A stretch of DNA of 38,000 bases. Origin: Verrucomicrobiota bacterium (lineage in GTDB: Bacteria > Verrucomicrobiota > Verrucomicrobiia > Limisphaerales > JAEYXS01). A model generated the notes under the pieces. The model saw only the letters and a list, made by a program, of their open reading frames with translations. It had not been told where the DNA came from and did not search any database. Each line of letters starts with the position of its first letter. The first letter of the stretch is position 1. The position numbers were made by a program, and so were the translations under genes. Shown here piece by piece: positions 15,308-24,900 of the stretch. The stretch spans positions 1 to 38,000 of the forward strand of contig JAEYXS010000009.1 of NCBI GenBank assembly GCA_023431185.1. The letters are read 5' to 3'.

Positions 15308-15603
15308 CGCATCAGGTCACCCAAATTCACCACCGCTCCATCTCCCCCTCCTCCGGCTGCGGAGGAGAGGGCCGGGAAGAGGAGGCACCATGAACTCGTA
15401 ATCGTTCTCGTCCTCGTCGTCGTCCTCGAATGGAATTGTTTTCTCCATCCGTGTGATCCGTGTTTAATTTCACCCCGGCTTTAGTCGGGGCTGTGGCCAA
15501 ACCATTCCTCTTCTGCGTATTCCGCGTATTCTGTGGTTTACCCTCTCCGTGGTGACTTCCTCACTTGAGCCGCCGCCCTCCTGCCATTATATGTAATCCA
15601 CCG
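15308..15603. repeat. Spacer with palindrome copy and word-like repeats
   Basis: No gene is seen. It contains a copy of the dispersed palindrome (15344-15385, arms CTCCTCCG and CGGAGGAG). The CGT/CCT low-complexity tract shared with the left edge follows (about 15405-15432), then a TCCGTG-type word repeat (about 15440-15465) and a CCCCG hairpin (15474-15489). Another reiterated stretch (GCGTATTCCGCGTATTC) follows before the start of the propeller gene. Confidence 0.65.
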
Positions 15604-18306
15604 ATGAAAACCCTTTTACTCGCCAGCCTGCTCTGCCTCGCGACAGCGACCGGCTTCTCCGCTGAAGAACCCAAAGGCGCCGCCCGTAATGCCGCCCCCT
15701 TGTTCAAGAGCGGCGTCATCAGCAAAGGCTTCGTCGAGATCGACGTGGACATCTCCAAGGCCAACTCCCTATGGCTCGTCGTCACGCCCGGCGATGACGG
15801 CTTCGGTTGCGATTGGGCGGACTGGGCCGAGCCCCGCCTCATCGGCCCCAAGGGCGAGACCAAACTCACCGATCTGAAATGGCGCTCGGCCACCTCCGGT
15901 TTCGGTGAATCACGCATCAACGCCAACGTCGATGGCAAGCCGCTGAAGATCGGTGGCCAATCCATCCCCTACGGCATCGGCACGCATGCCCCTTCCGTCA
16001 TCGCCTATGACATCGTCGGTCTGGGCTTCACCCGCTTCAAAGCCAAGGCCGGCCTCGACAACGGCGGCACGGACCAAGGTTGCGGCTCCACTGTAGAGTT
16101 CCTCGTCTTCGGCGATCGCCCGCCCGCCGCTTACCAAAACATGGCCCGCGACGGTGCCGCGATGGCTGGCCGTGAACGCGGCTCCGGCCCCGCTGCTGCC
16201 GCCGAAGACACCGGACGCCTACTCACGCCATCCGGCCTCGAAGCCACCCTCTTCGCCTCCGAACCCGACATCGTGAACCCCACGGATATCGACATCGATG
16301 CGAAAGGCCGCGTCTGGGTCACTGAAGGCGCGAACTACCGCGTCTCCCCGCACATGAACAAACAATGGGGCGTGCAACGCAAAGACGGCGACCGCATCGT
16401 CATCCTCGAAGACACCAATGGCGACGGCAAATCCGACAAATCGAAAATCTTCTACCAGGACCCCAGCATCAACGCCGCCCTCGGCATCTGCGTGCTCGGC
16501 AACAAAGTCATCGTCTCCGCCTCGCCCTACGCCTTCGTCCTGACGGACACCAATGGCGATGACGTCGCCGACACTCGCGAAGTCCTCTTCCACGACGGCT
16601 CCCGTGGCGATCACGATCACGCCATGCACGCCTTCATCTTCGGGCCCGATGGCAAACTCTACTTCAACTGCGGCAATGAATTCCAACGCCTCAGCCGTCC
16701 GAAAGGCAACGCCACCGTTCCGTTGAAAGGTCCTATCACGAACTTGGAACTCGAACCCGTCACCGACAAGGCGGGCAACCTCGTGAACAACAGCCGCCGT
16801 CCCTATCAAGAAGGCGTCATCTTCCGTTGCAATCCCGATGGCAGCGAACTGGAAACCCTCGCGTGGAACTTCCGCAACAACTACGAGACCGCCATCGACT
16901 CCTTCGGCACCCTCTGGCAATCGGACAATGACGACGACGGCAACAAAGGCGTGCGTATCAACTACGTGATGGAGTTCGGCAACTACGGTTATCGTCAGGA
17001 ACTCACCGGGGCCGGTTGGCGCACCAAGCGCACGAACATGGAGAAAGAAGTGCCCGCGCAACACTGGTATCAGAACGATCCTGGTGTAGTGCCAAACCTC
17101 ATCTTTACCGGCTCCGGCTCACCCACCGGCATCACCCTCTACGAAGGCACCTTGCTGCCGAAGGAATTCCAGGGCCAGATGATCCATTGCGATGCCGGTC
17201 CGCGCACCGTCCGCGCCTATCCCGTGCAGAACGATGGCGCGGGCTACAAAGGCACTATGGTCGATCTCCTCACCAGCACGGATTCCTGGTATCGCCCTGC
17301 CGATGTCGCCACCGCGCCCGATGGCTCCGTGTATGTCGCCGATTGGAACGACGCCGGTGTCGGCGGTCATAACATGGCCGACCGCGAACTCGCCAAGATG
17401 CGCGGCCGCATCTACCGCGTCGCCCCTCCGGGCCACAAGCCGAACGTGCCCAAGCTGAACCTCGACTCACCCGCCGGTGCCGTTGCCGCGCTGCAATCAC
17501 CTAACCTCGCCACGCGCTACCTCGCTTGGGAAAAACTCCGCACCCTCGGTGCTCAAGCCGAAGCCGAGTTGCTGAAAACTTGGCGCGACACCGATCCTCG
17601 CCAACGCGCTCGCGCCCTGAATGTCCTCGCCCGCATCCCCGGCAAGGAACGCGCCTACGTGGTGGAAGCCCTGCGCGATAACGATGCGAACATCCGCATC
17701 ACCGGCCTGCGTATCGCCCGTCAGCTCGACTGGCCGCGCATCAACGAAGCCGCGCTGAACGACAAGAAGCAGCTCAAAGGCGCTGCCACCAAGGCCGCCG
17801 TGAACACCCTCTTCAACGCCCTCGGCGGCAAAAAGCAGACCGTGGGTGACGCCGTCTCCAATCTCGGCAGCGAACTCACCTACGATCTCATCACCGCCAT
17901 CAACACCTTGGTGAATGACCCCAGCCCGCAAGTCCGCCGCGAATGCGCCCTCGCCCTGCGCGGCAACCAATCCCCCGAAGCCGCCGCCCTCTGGGTGAAG
18001 CTGGCACAACAACACGATGGCAAAGACCGCTGGTATCTCGAAGCCCTCGGCATCGGCGCCGACAAACAGTGGGATTCGTTCTTCAGCGCCTGGCTCACCG
18101 CCGTTGGTGACAACTGGAACACGCCCGCCGGACGCGACCTCATCTGGCGCTCCCGCGCCAGCCAAACACCCACCCTGCTCGCCAAACTCATCATCAACCG
18201 CCAGGCCGAAAAAGACGAATGGCCCCGCTACTTCCGCGCCCTGGACTACTTCGAAGGCACCGAAAAAGAAAAAGCCCTCATGCAAGTCCTCACCACCATC
18301 AAGTAA
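15604..18306 (+). CDS. Secreted NPCBM + propeller dehydrogenase-like + HEAT protein
   Basis: The 900-residue product has a signal peptide of about 20 residues. An NPCBM-like carbohydrate-binding domain (about 30-170; features IGGQSIPYGIGTHAPS and KAKAGLDNGG) follows. Next is a six-bladed propeller of the TIGR02604 'membrane-bound dehydrogenase' type (about 200-600), starting with GLEATLFASEPDIVNP. Calcium-loop-like DTNGDGKSDK and DTNGDDVADT sequences and a blade motif (VYVADWNDAGVGGH) are visible. The C-terminal 300 residues are HEAT-like helical repeats. The family resembles PQQ-dependent sugar dehydrogenases, but activity is unproven. Unlike the related protein at 21970-25557, it lacks a C-terminal heme motif; the next gene supplies one as a separate protein. 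The start is the ATG at 15604, where the signal peptide begins. Confidence 0.93.
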   Translation: MKTLLLASLLCLATATGFSAEEPKGAARNAAPLFKSGVISKGFVEIDVDISKANSLWLVVTPGDDGFGCDWADWAEPRLIGPKGETKLTDLKWRSATSGFGESRINANVDGKPLKIGGQSIPYGIGTHAPSVIAYDIVGLGFTRFKAKAGLDNGGTDQGCGSTVEFLVFGDRPPAAYQNMARDGAAMAGRERGSGPAAAAEDTGRLLTPSGLEATLFASEPDIVNPTDIDIDAKGRVWVTEGANYRVSPHMNKQWGVQRKDGDRIVILEDTNGDGKSDKSKIFYQDPSINAALGICVLGNKVIVSASPYAFVLTDTNGDDVADTREVLFHDGSRGDHDHAMHAFIFGPDGKLYFNCGNEFQRLSRPKGNATVPLKGPITNLELEPVTDKAGNLVNNSRRPYQEGVIFRCNPDGSELETLAWNFRNNYETAIDSFGTLWQSDNDDDGNKGVRINYVMEFGNYGYRQELTGAGWRTKRTNMEKEVPAQHWYQNDPGVVPNLIFTGSGSPTGITLYEGTLLPKEFQGQMIHCDAGPRTVRAYPVQNDGAGYKGTMVDLLTSTDSWYRPADVATAPDGSVYVADWNDAGVGGHNMADRELAKMRGRIYRVAPPGHKPNVPKLNLDSPAGAVAALQSPNLATRYLAWEKLRTLGAQAEAELLKTWRDTDPRQRARALNVLARIPGKERAYVVEALRDNDANIRITGLRIARQLDWPRINEAALNDKKQLKGAATKAAVNTLFNALGGKKQTVGDAVSNLGSELTYDLITAINTLVNDPSPQVRRECALALRGNQSPEAAALWVKLAQQHDGKDRWYLEALGIGADKQWDSFFSAWLTAVGDNWNTPAGRDLIWRSRASQTPTLLAKLIINRQAEKDEWPRYFRALDYFEGTEKEKALMQVLTTIK

Positions 18307-18501
18307 GCATCTTAACCACAGCCCCGATAAAGCCGGGGTAGTATAATGGACACAGATACACACAGATGGGGAATAGAGCACGACGCATCCGAACTGACTC
18401 CTCCCTCGCCCCTCAATGGGGAGAGGGCTGGGGTGAGGGGTGAGCGCGCCAATAGCTCCCCCACGCCCGTGACATCGATCTCTCAATTTATTTCCGCTCC
18501 G
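18307..18501. repeat. Spacer with CCCCG hairpin and palindrome copy
   Basis: A hairpin with arms CCCCG and CGGGG (about 18322-18338) follows the propeller gene. A word-like repeat (GGACACAGATACACACAG, 18347-18364) is next, then a dispersed palindrome copy (18403-18440). That copy matches the copy at 36621-36658 at 37 of 38 positions, and its right flank (18432-18453) matches the flank of the copy at 19741-19762. No internal terminator is evident, so the two flanking genes may still be co-transcribed. Confidence 0.65.
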
Positions 18502-19611
18502 ATGAAAACTTTCCTTTTCGCCACCGCTTCGCTCGCCCTCAGCCTCGGCACCCTCGCCGCCGCCGATGCCAACCAGACCGCCATCCTCAGCGAAGCCCTT
18601 GCCCGCATCCCCGCGAACAAGATCAACGAGCAACCCGAACTTAAAGCCGCCCTCGGCCGCGTGCTGGACAGTTCCAAAGGCACCGCTGAATTCGTGGACC
18701 TCGTCCAGCGCTTCAAAGTCACCGAGCGCAATCCCGACTTGCTCGAGCTCGCCATCCAGAAACCGAACGACCAGCTCGGCGTCGAAGCCCTGCGCGCCCT
18801 CTTCGCGAACAACGGCCTCGCCCTCGTCCAAGCCGAACTCGCCAAGACCAACGTCACCCGCATCGTGAGTCTCGTCGATGCCACCGGCAATGTTGGCGGC
18901 AAGAACGCCGAGACACTGCTGCTCCCGTTGATCACCGACACCAAGCGCGATGTCGCCATTCGTCGCCAGGCCGTGAAAGGCGTGGCCAAGGTCCAGCCCG
19001 GCGCCCAAGCCATCCTCAAGCTCGCCAAAGAAGACAAGCTCCCTGCCGATCTCCGCTTCGTCGCGACCACGGAGCTGAACGCCTCGCGTTTCCCGAACAT
19101 CCAAAAAGAAGCCGCCGAGGTGCTGCCGCCGCCGCTCTCCGGCAATGCCCAGCCGCTCCCGCCCGTCAGTCAGTTGACCGCCATGAAGGGTGATGTGAAG
19201 CGCGGCGAAGGCGTCTTCTTCCGCGTGCAATCCACCTGCGCGAACTGCCACATCGTGAATGGCCAGGGCAAAGACTTCGGCCCCGCCCTCTCCGAGATCG
19301 GCACCAAGCTCGGCAAGGACGCCCTCTACGAATCCATCCTCGAACCCAGCGCCGGCATCTCCTTCGGCTACGAATCTTGGGAACTTACCTTGAAGAACGG
19401 CGACGAAGTTTATGGCCTTATCGTCAGCGAGACCGGCGATTCCGTCAGCGTGAAAGACGCCAGCGGCCTCATCCGCAAGATCGCCAAGAACGACCTCAAG
19501 AGCCGCCAAACCCTGAAACTCTCCATCATGCCCGCCGGCCTCCAGATGACCATGACCACGCAGGAACTGGTGGACTTGGTGGAATACCTTTCATCGCTGA
19601 AGAAGAAGTAA
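18502..19611 (+). CDS. Secreted HEAT-like protein with heme-binding domain
   Basis: The 369-residue product has a signal peptide of about 20 residues and HEAT-like helical repeats to about residue 210. A C-terminal heme-binding domain of the TIGR02603 type follows: GEGVFFRVQS, the CxxCH motif CANCH (C246, C249, H250), GPALSEIGTKLGKDALYESILEPS and GYESWELTLKNGDEVYGLIVSETG. It ends with SIMPAGL and LVDLVEYLSSLKKK. This is the same domain that forms the tail of the protein at 21970-25557, so together with the upstream gene it appears to be a split version of that protein. It probably passes electrons from the dehydrogenase-like propeller to a periplasmic carrier. The start is the ATG at 18502, because the upstream frame is repeat sequence. 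Confidence 0.92.
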   Translation: MKTFLFATASLALSLGTLAAADANQTAILSEALARIPANKINEQPELKAALGRVLDSSKGTAEFVDLVQRFKVTERNPDLLELAIQKPNDQLGVEALRALFANNGLALVQAELAKTNVTRIVSLVDATGNVGGKNAETLLLPLITDTKRDVAIRRQAVKGVAKVQPGAQAILKLAKEDKLPADLRFVATTELNASRFPNIQKEAAEVLPPPLSGNAQPLPPVSQLTAMKGDVKRGEGVFFRVQSTCANCHIVNGQGKDFGPALSEIGTKLGKDALYESILEPSAGISFGYESWELTLKNGDEVYGLIVSETGDSVSVKDASGLIRKIAKNDLKSRQTLKLSIMPAGLQMTMTTQELVDLVEYLSSLKKK

Positions 19612-19866
19612 GCACGCAAAAGGTAGGGTCCGGTGTCCTCACCGGACCGCCGCCGAAGCACCTGCACTCCCAAATCAAAGCAGGTCTCAATGACGACTTA
19701 CGCAACCTCCTCCCTCTCCTCTTAATGAGGAGAGGGCCGGGGTGAGGAGTGAGCGAGCCAATCGTCTTCCCATCAAACAGAAATGCAAAACCCCAGATGA
19801 TAACTCATCCGGGGTTTCGTCATTCGTGCTTCGGAATTCGTCATTCCCGCGCAGCGGGCGCGGGCC
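19612..19866. repeat. Spacer with hairpin, palindrome and terminator
   Basis: After the heme gene lies a perfect hairpin with arms GGTCCGGTG and CACCGGACC around TCCT (19627-19648). A palindrome copy with 10-bp arms CCCTCTCCTC and GAGGAGAGGG (19712-19736) is followed by the shared flank. The convergent terminator lies at 19788-19817. Confidence 0.7.
19788..19817. terminator. Bidirectional terminator-like hairpin
   Basis: Arms AAACCCC and GGGGTTT, continued by GATGA and TCATC, form a 12-bp stem with one A-C mismatch and the loop TAAC. The minus strand reads GGGGTTTTGCATTT after the stem and the plus strand GGGGTTTCGTCATT, so it can serve both convergent genes that end at 19611 and 19867. Confidence 0.65.
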
Positions 19867-20718
19867 TTACTTCTTCTTGAAGAACTTCTTCAGATTCGCC
19901 AGGCCCTTCACCGCGATGTCGTTGCGGTTCGGCTCGATCTTGCGCCAGATGGCCGCTGCGCGGGCGATCACCTTCACGTCCGTCGTGAAGGACTCGATCA
20001 CCACGTCACCCTTGTAGCCGATCTTCTTCAGCGCGGCCACGATCGGCTTCCAATCGATATGATCGCCGCCCGGCGTGCCACGATCGCTGCCGCACGCATG
20101 GAAGTGACCCAATTTCTTGCCCGCCTTGATGATGGCCGCCGCCTGGTTCTTCTCCTCGATGTTCATGTGGAACGTGTCGAGGTGCAGCTTCACGGCCTTG
20201 CTGCCCACGGCCTTGATGAGCTTCAAGCCCTTGTCGCACGTATTGAGGAAGTCCGTTTCAAAACGGTTCAGCGGCTCGATGCACAGCGTGATGCCCTTGG
20301 ATTCGGCATACTTCGCGATGGGCTTGAGGTTCTTCACCACCAGGTCGAATTCCACCTTCTGCTGGGCAGGCTCCACGGCATCCGCCTTGCCCACCACGGA
20401 ATAGATGGGGCCGATGATACGCGGGCAGCCCATGGCCGCCGCTTGATCGATGAGCGTCATCACATAATCCGTCGCCACCTTCTGCTCTTCGGCAGTGCCA
20501 CGGAAATCACGGCCCGGGCCCATGCACGCGCAGATGGAGCCGATGGCGATGCCCGCCTTCGCGGCTTCCGCCTTCAGCTTGGCCGGATCGATGTGGGAAG
20601 GATCTTCCACCGGGATCTCGACGGTCTCGAAGCCCCACTTCTTGAATTGCTTGAAGAGCTTGGTGCTCTCCGTGACGAACGGTGAAACGTAAAGGAATGA
20701 ATTGATGCCAAATCTCAT
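19867..20718 (-). CDS. Sugar epimerase/isomerase, xylose isomerase-like TIM barrel
   Basis: The 283-residue protein resembles D-psicose/D-tagatose 3-epimerases of the AP-endonuclease-2-like TIM barrel family. Likely metal ligands are visible in order: a glutamate in TLCIEPLNRFETDFLNT, an aspartate in LHLDTFHMNIEE, a histidine in GHFHACGSDRGTPGGDHIDW and a glutamate in VVIESF. There is no signal peptide, so it acts in the cytoplasm. It would interconvert ketoses, or act on oxidised sugars, delivered by the exported enzymes around it. The start is the ATG at 20718 (MRFGINSFLYVS), as the earlier 24 codons do not resemble the family. It lies convergent to the heme gene with a shared terminator, and divergent from the unknown secreted protein. 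Confidence 0.92.
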   Translation of the reverse strand: MRFGINSFLYVSPFVTESTKLFKQFKKWGFETVEIPVEDPSHIDPAKLKAEAAKAGIAIGSICACMGPGRDFRGTAEEQKVATDYVMTLIDQAAAMGCPRIIGPIYSVVGKADAVEPAQQKVEFDLVVKNLKPIAKYAESKGITLCIEPLNRFETDFLNTCDKGLKLIKAVGSKAVKLHLDTFHMNIEEKNQAAAIIKAGKKLGHFHACGSDRGTPGGDHIDWKPIVAALKKIGYKGDVVIESFTTDVKVIARAAAIWRKIEPNRNDIAVKGLANLKKFFKKK

Positions 20719-20864
20719 AGTGTTCTGCGTTTTCGGATTTCCCGACAGGCTAATGAAGGAAAACGGAGAGTCAAAGCGATTTGGTATCAAAATCCTGAAA
20801 TGTGAACTTGAGGGATCCGATTAAAAGACTTATCTTCCTTGAAGATGGTTGGAGGTCGCTCCAC

Positions 20865-21863
20865 ATGCTGCAAAAAGTAAAACACTTCTCTTTACTGGCC
20901 GTGCTGACATTTCTGGTCAGCACCATGTCAGCCCGTGCCATCCCTTTTTTGGAACTGGAAAGTGTTTATGAGGGCGATGGCTGGTTTCGGTATACGTTGA
21001 CACTCCCGGTGGATCACTTCACCCCCTATGTCAAAGTGACTGGACTGGATATTCAGGCCTCCGGGCCGTTTCAGGAAGTGGTGCTTCCCGCAGGCTGGGC
21101 TGCCCACCCCGATGATGAGACTACGTGGATTCCCTTGGAGACATTGACTCGTCCCTCCCGGTATGTATTCCGATGCCGCAGCAATTACCGTCATTTCAAA
21201 AAGGCATCTCCTGCCTGTATCTTCTCTCTCACCGCGATAAGCAGTGAAGGTTCCGGTTTGGATTTCGATTTGAACGGGCTCGCCTGGTGTGACGGCTTGG
21301 TTCCCTGTCCTCCCGGCGAAGCAGACGGTTCAGCACCTCTGCTGAAAGCCAAAGTGCAGACCCAACCGGACCTCAAGATCACAAGCATTCACCATGCCCA
21401 GGGAAAAGTGACCGGCATTTCGATCAATTGGAGCATTCCTCTCGAATATACCGTTGAAGCCAGCAACAATCTCGCCGACTGGCAGGAGGTTGTTACTGCT
21501 TTCCCCACCGATGGCAGGATTGATCTCTCATCATTCGATAACCTCGCCCCCTTCATCAGGATACGCATATCAGACGCTGCCTCCCCCTATCCCCCGATGA
21601 CCAGTTCCGCCATAAGCACGCCCGCCGGTCAGAAGCTCATCAAAAAAGCCGCCGTGGAAATGAAAGATGGCCGTATGACCATCATATTCCCTTCGACAGA
21701 GGGCGTGCCCTATACGGTTGAATTTTTGTCCTTCTCCGGCCAGTTATTGGGAAAAGTGGATATCACTGGTAATGGCCCAAAAACAACAGTCCCGGCTCCG
21801 GCCGGCCTGACTTCTGGACCGCTATTGCTGCGGGTTTATGCCACTCAGTCCAGCACCAGGTGA
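20865..21863 (+). CDS. Hypothetical secreted beta-sandwich protein
   Basis: The 332-residue protein has a Sec signal peptide of about 26 residues (hydrophobic LLAVLTFLVST, cleavage near ARA) and no domain I can name. One stretch, YTVEASNNLADWQEV, followed by a short strand and FIRIRIS, matches the pattern common in verrucomicrobial secreted proteins. There a C-terminal Ig/Fn3-like sandwich ends in 'VEASTNLxxW'. The rest seems beta-rich. The ATG at 20865 was chosen because GGAGG lies at 20851-20855, at a good distance, and the signal peptide follows directly. The gene is less GC-biased than its neighbours. A role in surface binding is possible but unproven. Confidence 0.8.
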   Translation: MLQKVKHFSLLAVLTFLVSTMSARAIPFLELESVYEGDGWFRYTLTLPVDHFTPYVKVTGLDIQASGPFQEVVLPAGWAAHPDDETTWIPLETLTRPSRYVFRCRSNYRHFKKASPACIFSLTAISSEGSGLDFDLNGLAWCDGLVPCPPGEADGSAPLLKAKVQTQPDLKITSIHHAQGKVTGISINWSIPLEYTVEASNNLADWQEVVTAFPTDGRIDLSSFDNLAPFIRIRISDAASPYPPMTSSAISTPAGQKLIKKAAVEMKDGRMTIIFPSTEGVPYTVEFLSFSGQLLGKVDITGNGPKTTVPAPAGLTSGPLLLRVYATQSSTR

Positions 21864-21969
21864 TCTCCCGTTTACAAACGCACACCAAGGTTGATTCCAG
21901 ATAGGCCGATGTGCGTCTCCTACGTTGAACCTTTCAGCCATTCCGTCATGATGGGCGGACTTTCACTTT

Positions 21970-24900
21970 ATGAACGTCCGTCATCTCTTTGCCTCTTTGT
22001 TGTTCTTGGGCGGAACGCTCGCCGCGTTCGGCCAGGGCAAGCAACTCACCGGCGTCTATGCGCCGACGGCCACCACCCCGCTTCCGCCCGAGGAAGCGCA
22101 GAAGAAATTCACCGTCCCGGAAGGCTTCGAGGTGCGCCTCTTCGCTTCCGAGCCGATGGTCGTGAATCCCGTGGCGATGACGTGGGACGAACGCGGTCGC
22201 CTCTGGGTCGTGGAACTCTACGAATACCCGCGCGGTGCACCGAAAGGTGCGCAGCCGCGTGCCACCGTAAAGATCCTGGAAGACATGGATGGCGATGGCC
22301 GCGCGGACAAAGTGACCACCTTCGCCGATGGCCTGAATCTCGCCACCGCCATCATCCTTGGCAATGGCGGTGCCTACGTCGGCCAGGCTCCGCATCTGCT
22401 TTTCCTGAAAGACACGGACGGCGATGACAAAGCGGACACCAGCGAAGTCGTCATGACCGGTTTCGGCCTCGAAGACCGTCACGAATTGCTGAACGGTTTC
22501 ACCTGGGGACCGGATGGCCACCTCTACATGACGCACGGCGTCTTCACGCACTCGCTGGTGAAAGACCCGAAGAAGCCGAACGATCCCGGCGTGGTGATGA
22601 ATGCCGCCGTGGGCCGCTGGCATCCGCAAACTCGCAAGTTCGAAGTGTTCGCCGATGGCACCAGCAATCCTTGGGGCGTGGACTTTGATCGCGCGGGCAA
22701 TGCCTTCGTGAGCGCGTGTGTCATTGATCACCTCTTCCACATGGCCCCCGGTGGCCAGTTCGTCCGGCAAGGCGGCATCTGGGCAAATCCCTACGGCTAT
22801 GCGGACATGCACTCCCCACGTGGCGGTCTGGCCAGCATCGTGGATCACAAACATTTCCGCGCGGCCTACTGCGGCGTGCAGGTCTATCAGGGCGATCAGT
22901 ATCCCAAGGCTTATTCGGGCAAGATTTTCATGGGCAACATCCACGACAGTTCCGTGCACATGGATGAACTCAAGCCCAACGGCTCCAGCTTCACTGCCAG
23001 CGACCGGCCGGACTTCGTTCGGGCGAACGATGGCTGGTTCCGCCCCATCAGCATTCAAGTCGGTCCTGACGGTAACCTCTGGCTCGGTGACTGGTATGAC
23101 AAGTATCCTTGCTACCAGAATGCCCGTGCCGATCCAGAGGGTGTGGACCGCACCTATGGTCGTATCTGGCGCGTCGTTTACACCGGCAAGGACAAGGGCA
23201 AACCCGTCATGAGCCGTCCGAGCAAGGACATGAATCTGGCCAAGCTCCCGAGCGCCGAGCTCGTGAAGCTCCTGGCGCACGCGAACGTCTGGCAACGTCG
23301 TATGGCCCAACAAGTTCTTACGGAACGTCGCGACAACACCGTGATGGGCCAGTTGCAACAGCTGTTGAAGAGCGGTACCACGCTCGAGGCCCGCATGGCA
23401 GCGTTGTGGACGCTGCATACCTCCGGCTACCTGAACGACGATGCGCTCTATGCCTGCGCGAATGACCGCGAAGCGATCGTCCGTGCCTGGTGCGCGCGCC
23501 TCATCGGCGAACGCCAGGTCGGTTCCGCTCAGGACATCACGGTGCTGGAAAACTTGGCTAAAGACGCGGACCCTTCTGTGCGTCTGGCGGTAGCTACGGC
23601 GGCGCGTCAGTTCACCAGCGGCTCCCTCACGGTGAACACTCCACCCGCCAAACAGGTTGAGCTGGGCGATGTGCTGCCCAATCTCATCGGCGCTTCCAAG
23701 GATGGCAAGGACCCGCTCGTGCCCTTCATGATCTGGATGGCCGCCGAGCCTTTGATCCCCGAAGCCACGGATGTCGCCTTCGCCTGGGCGGCGGAGCATG
23801 GAGCCAAGAACATGCCCCTGGCCGGCCAGCTCACGCAAAAGCTTATGCGCCGCGTCTGTGATTTGGGCAAACCGGAATTGCTCGCGCAGGCGACGGAAGT
23901 CATCGGCCAGTTGCTTGACCAGGATGCTGATCTGACTGTCGCCGCGTTGAATGGCTTGCTCGAAGGCCAAAAAGGCAAAGCCATCGTGCCTTCCGGCGAT
24001 ACCACGGCAGTGTTGAACAAACTCCTCGCCAGCTCTGACGCGCAAGTGAAAGAACGCGCGCAACGCCTCGGCACCCTCTGGGGCAATGCCGCCGCCGTGC
24101 AAGGCAGCGTGAAACTGGTGAACGATCAAAGCGCCACGATTGAGAAGCGTCGTGAAGCGATGCAAGTCGTCCGCCAGCTCAAGAACCAGGCAGCTCGCGA
24201 TGCCTTCCTCGAAACCATCGGCACGAAAAATCCCGATGCCCTCGTGATGGAAGCCCTGCGCGCGCTCGCCGAGATCGGCGGCGATGCCTTGCCGAATGAG
24301 ATTCTCGCCCGCTGGAATAATTTCACTCCACCCGTCCGCCGTGCCGCGGCGGATATCATGACCACGCGCGATCGCTGGGCTTCCACGCTGCTCTCCGCGC
24401 TGGAGCAGAAGCAGGTCGCCACCACCGATGTCTCCGCCACCGGCATCCGCACCATGATGCGTTCGCAGGCCGATTTCGGCATGCTCGCGCGTCGCGCGCA
24501 ACTGGTCTTCGGTCGCGTGCGTGAGGCGGATGCGGACAAGACGAAGCTCATCGCTGCCAAACGCGCCATGATCTTGGGTAGCAAACAAAAGCCCGACCTC
24601 AAGGCCGGCCACGAGATCGCCCAGCGCACTTGTTTCACCTGCCATAAGCTCTATGGTGAAGGCGCGGATGTCGGCCCCGACCTAACCGGCGTAGGCCGCT
24701 CCAGCTTGAACGCGCTGCTCGCGAACATCATCGACCCGAACCAGATCATCGGTGCGGGCTATGAGAACGTGGAGATCGAGACGAAGGACGACCGCATCGT
24801 GGCGGGCCGCATCATCGAGAACAATGATTCGCGGGTTAAGATCCTCTCCGCCGGGCCGAAGGAAGACACCATCGCGAAGTCGGACATCAAGACCATGCGC

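Noticed and set aside
17497..19509. 670-codon minus-strand open frame across two propeller/heme genes
   Set aside because: It spans two well-supported plus-strand genes and the spacer with repeats, and its product is low-complexity Gly/Ala/Glu-rich.
21946..24645. Very long open frame on the minus strand opposite the giant propeller gene
   Set aside because: It is an antisense frame produced by GC-rich codons of the real gene, which has signal peptide, propeller, HEAT and heme motifs; the antisense product has no domain.
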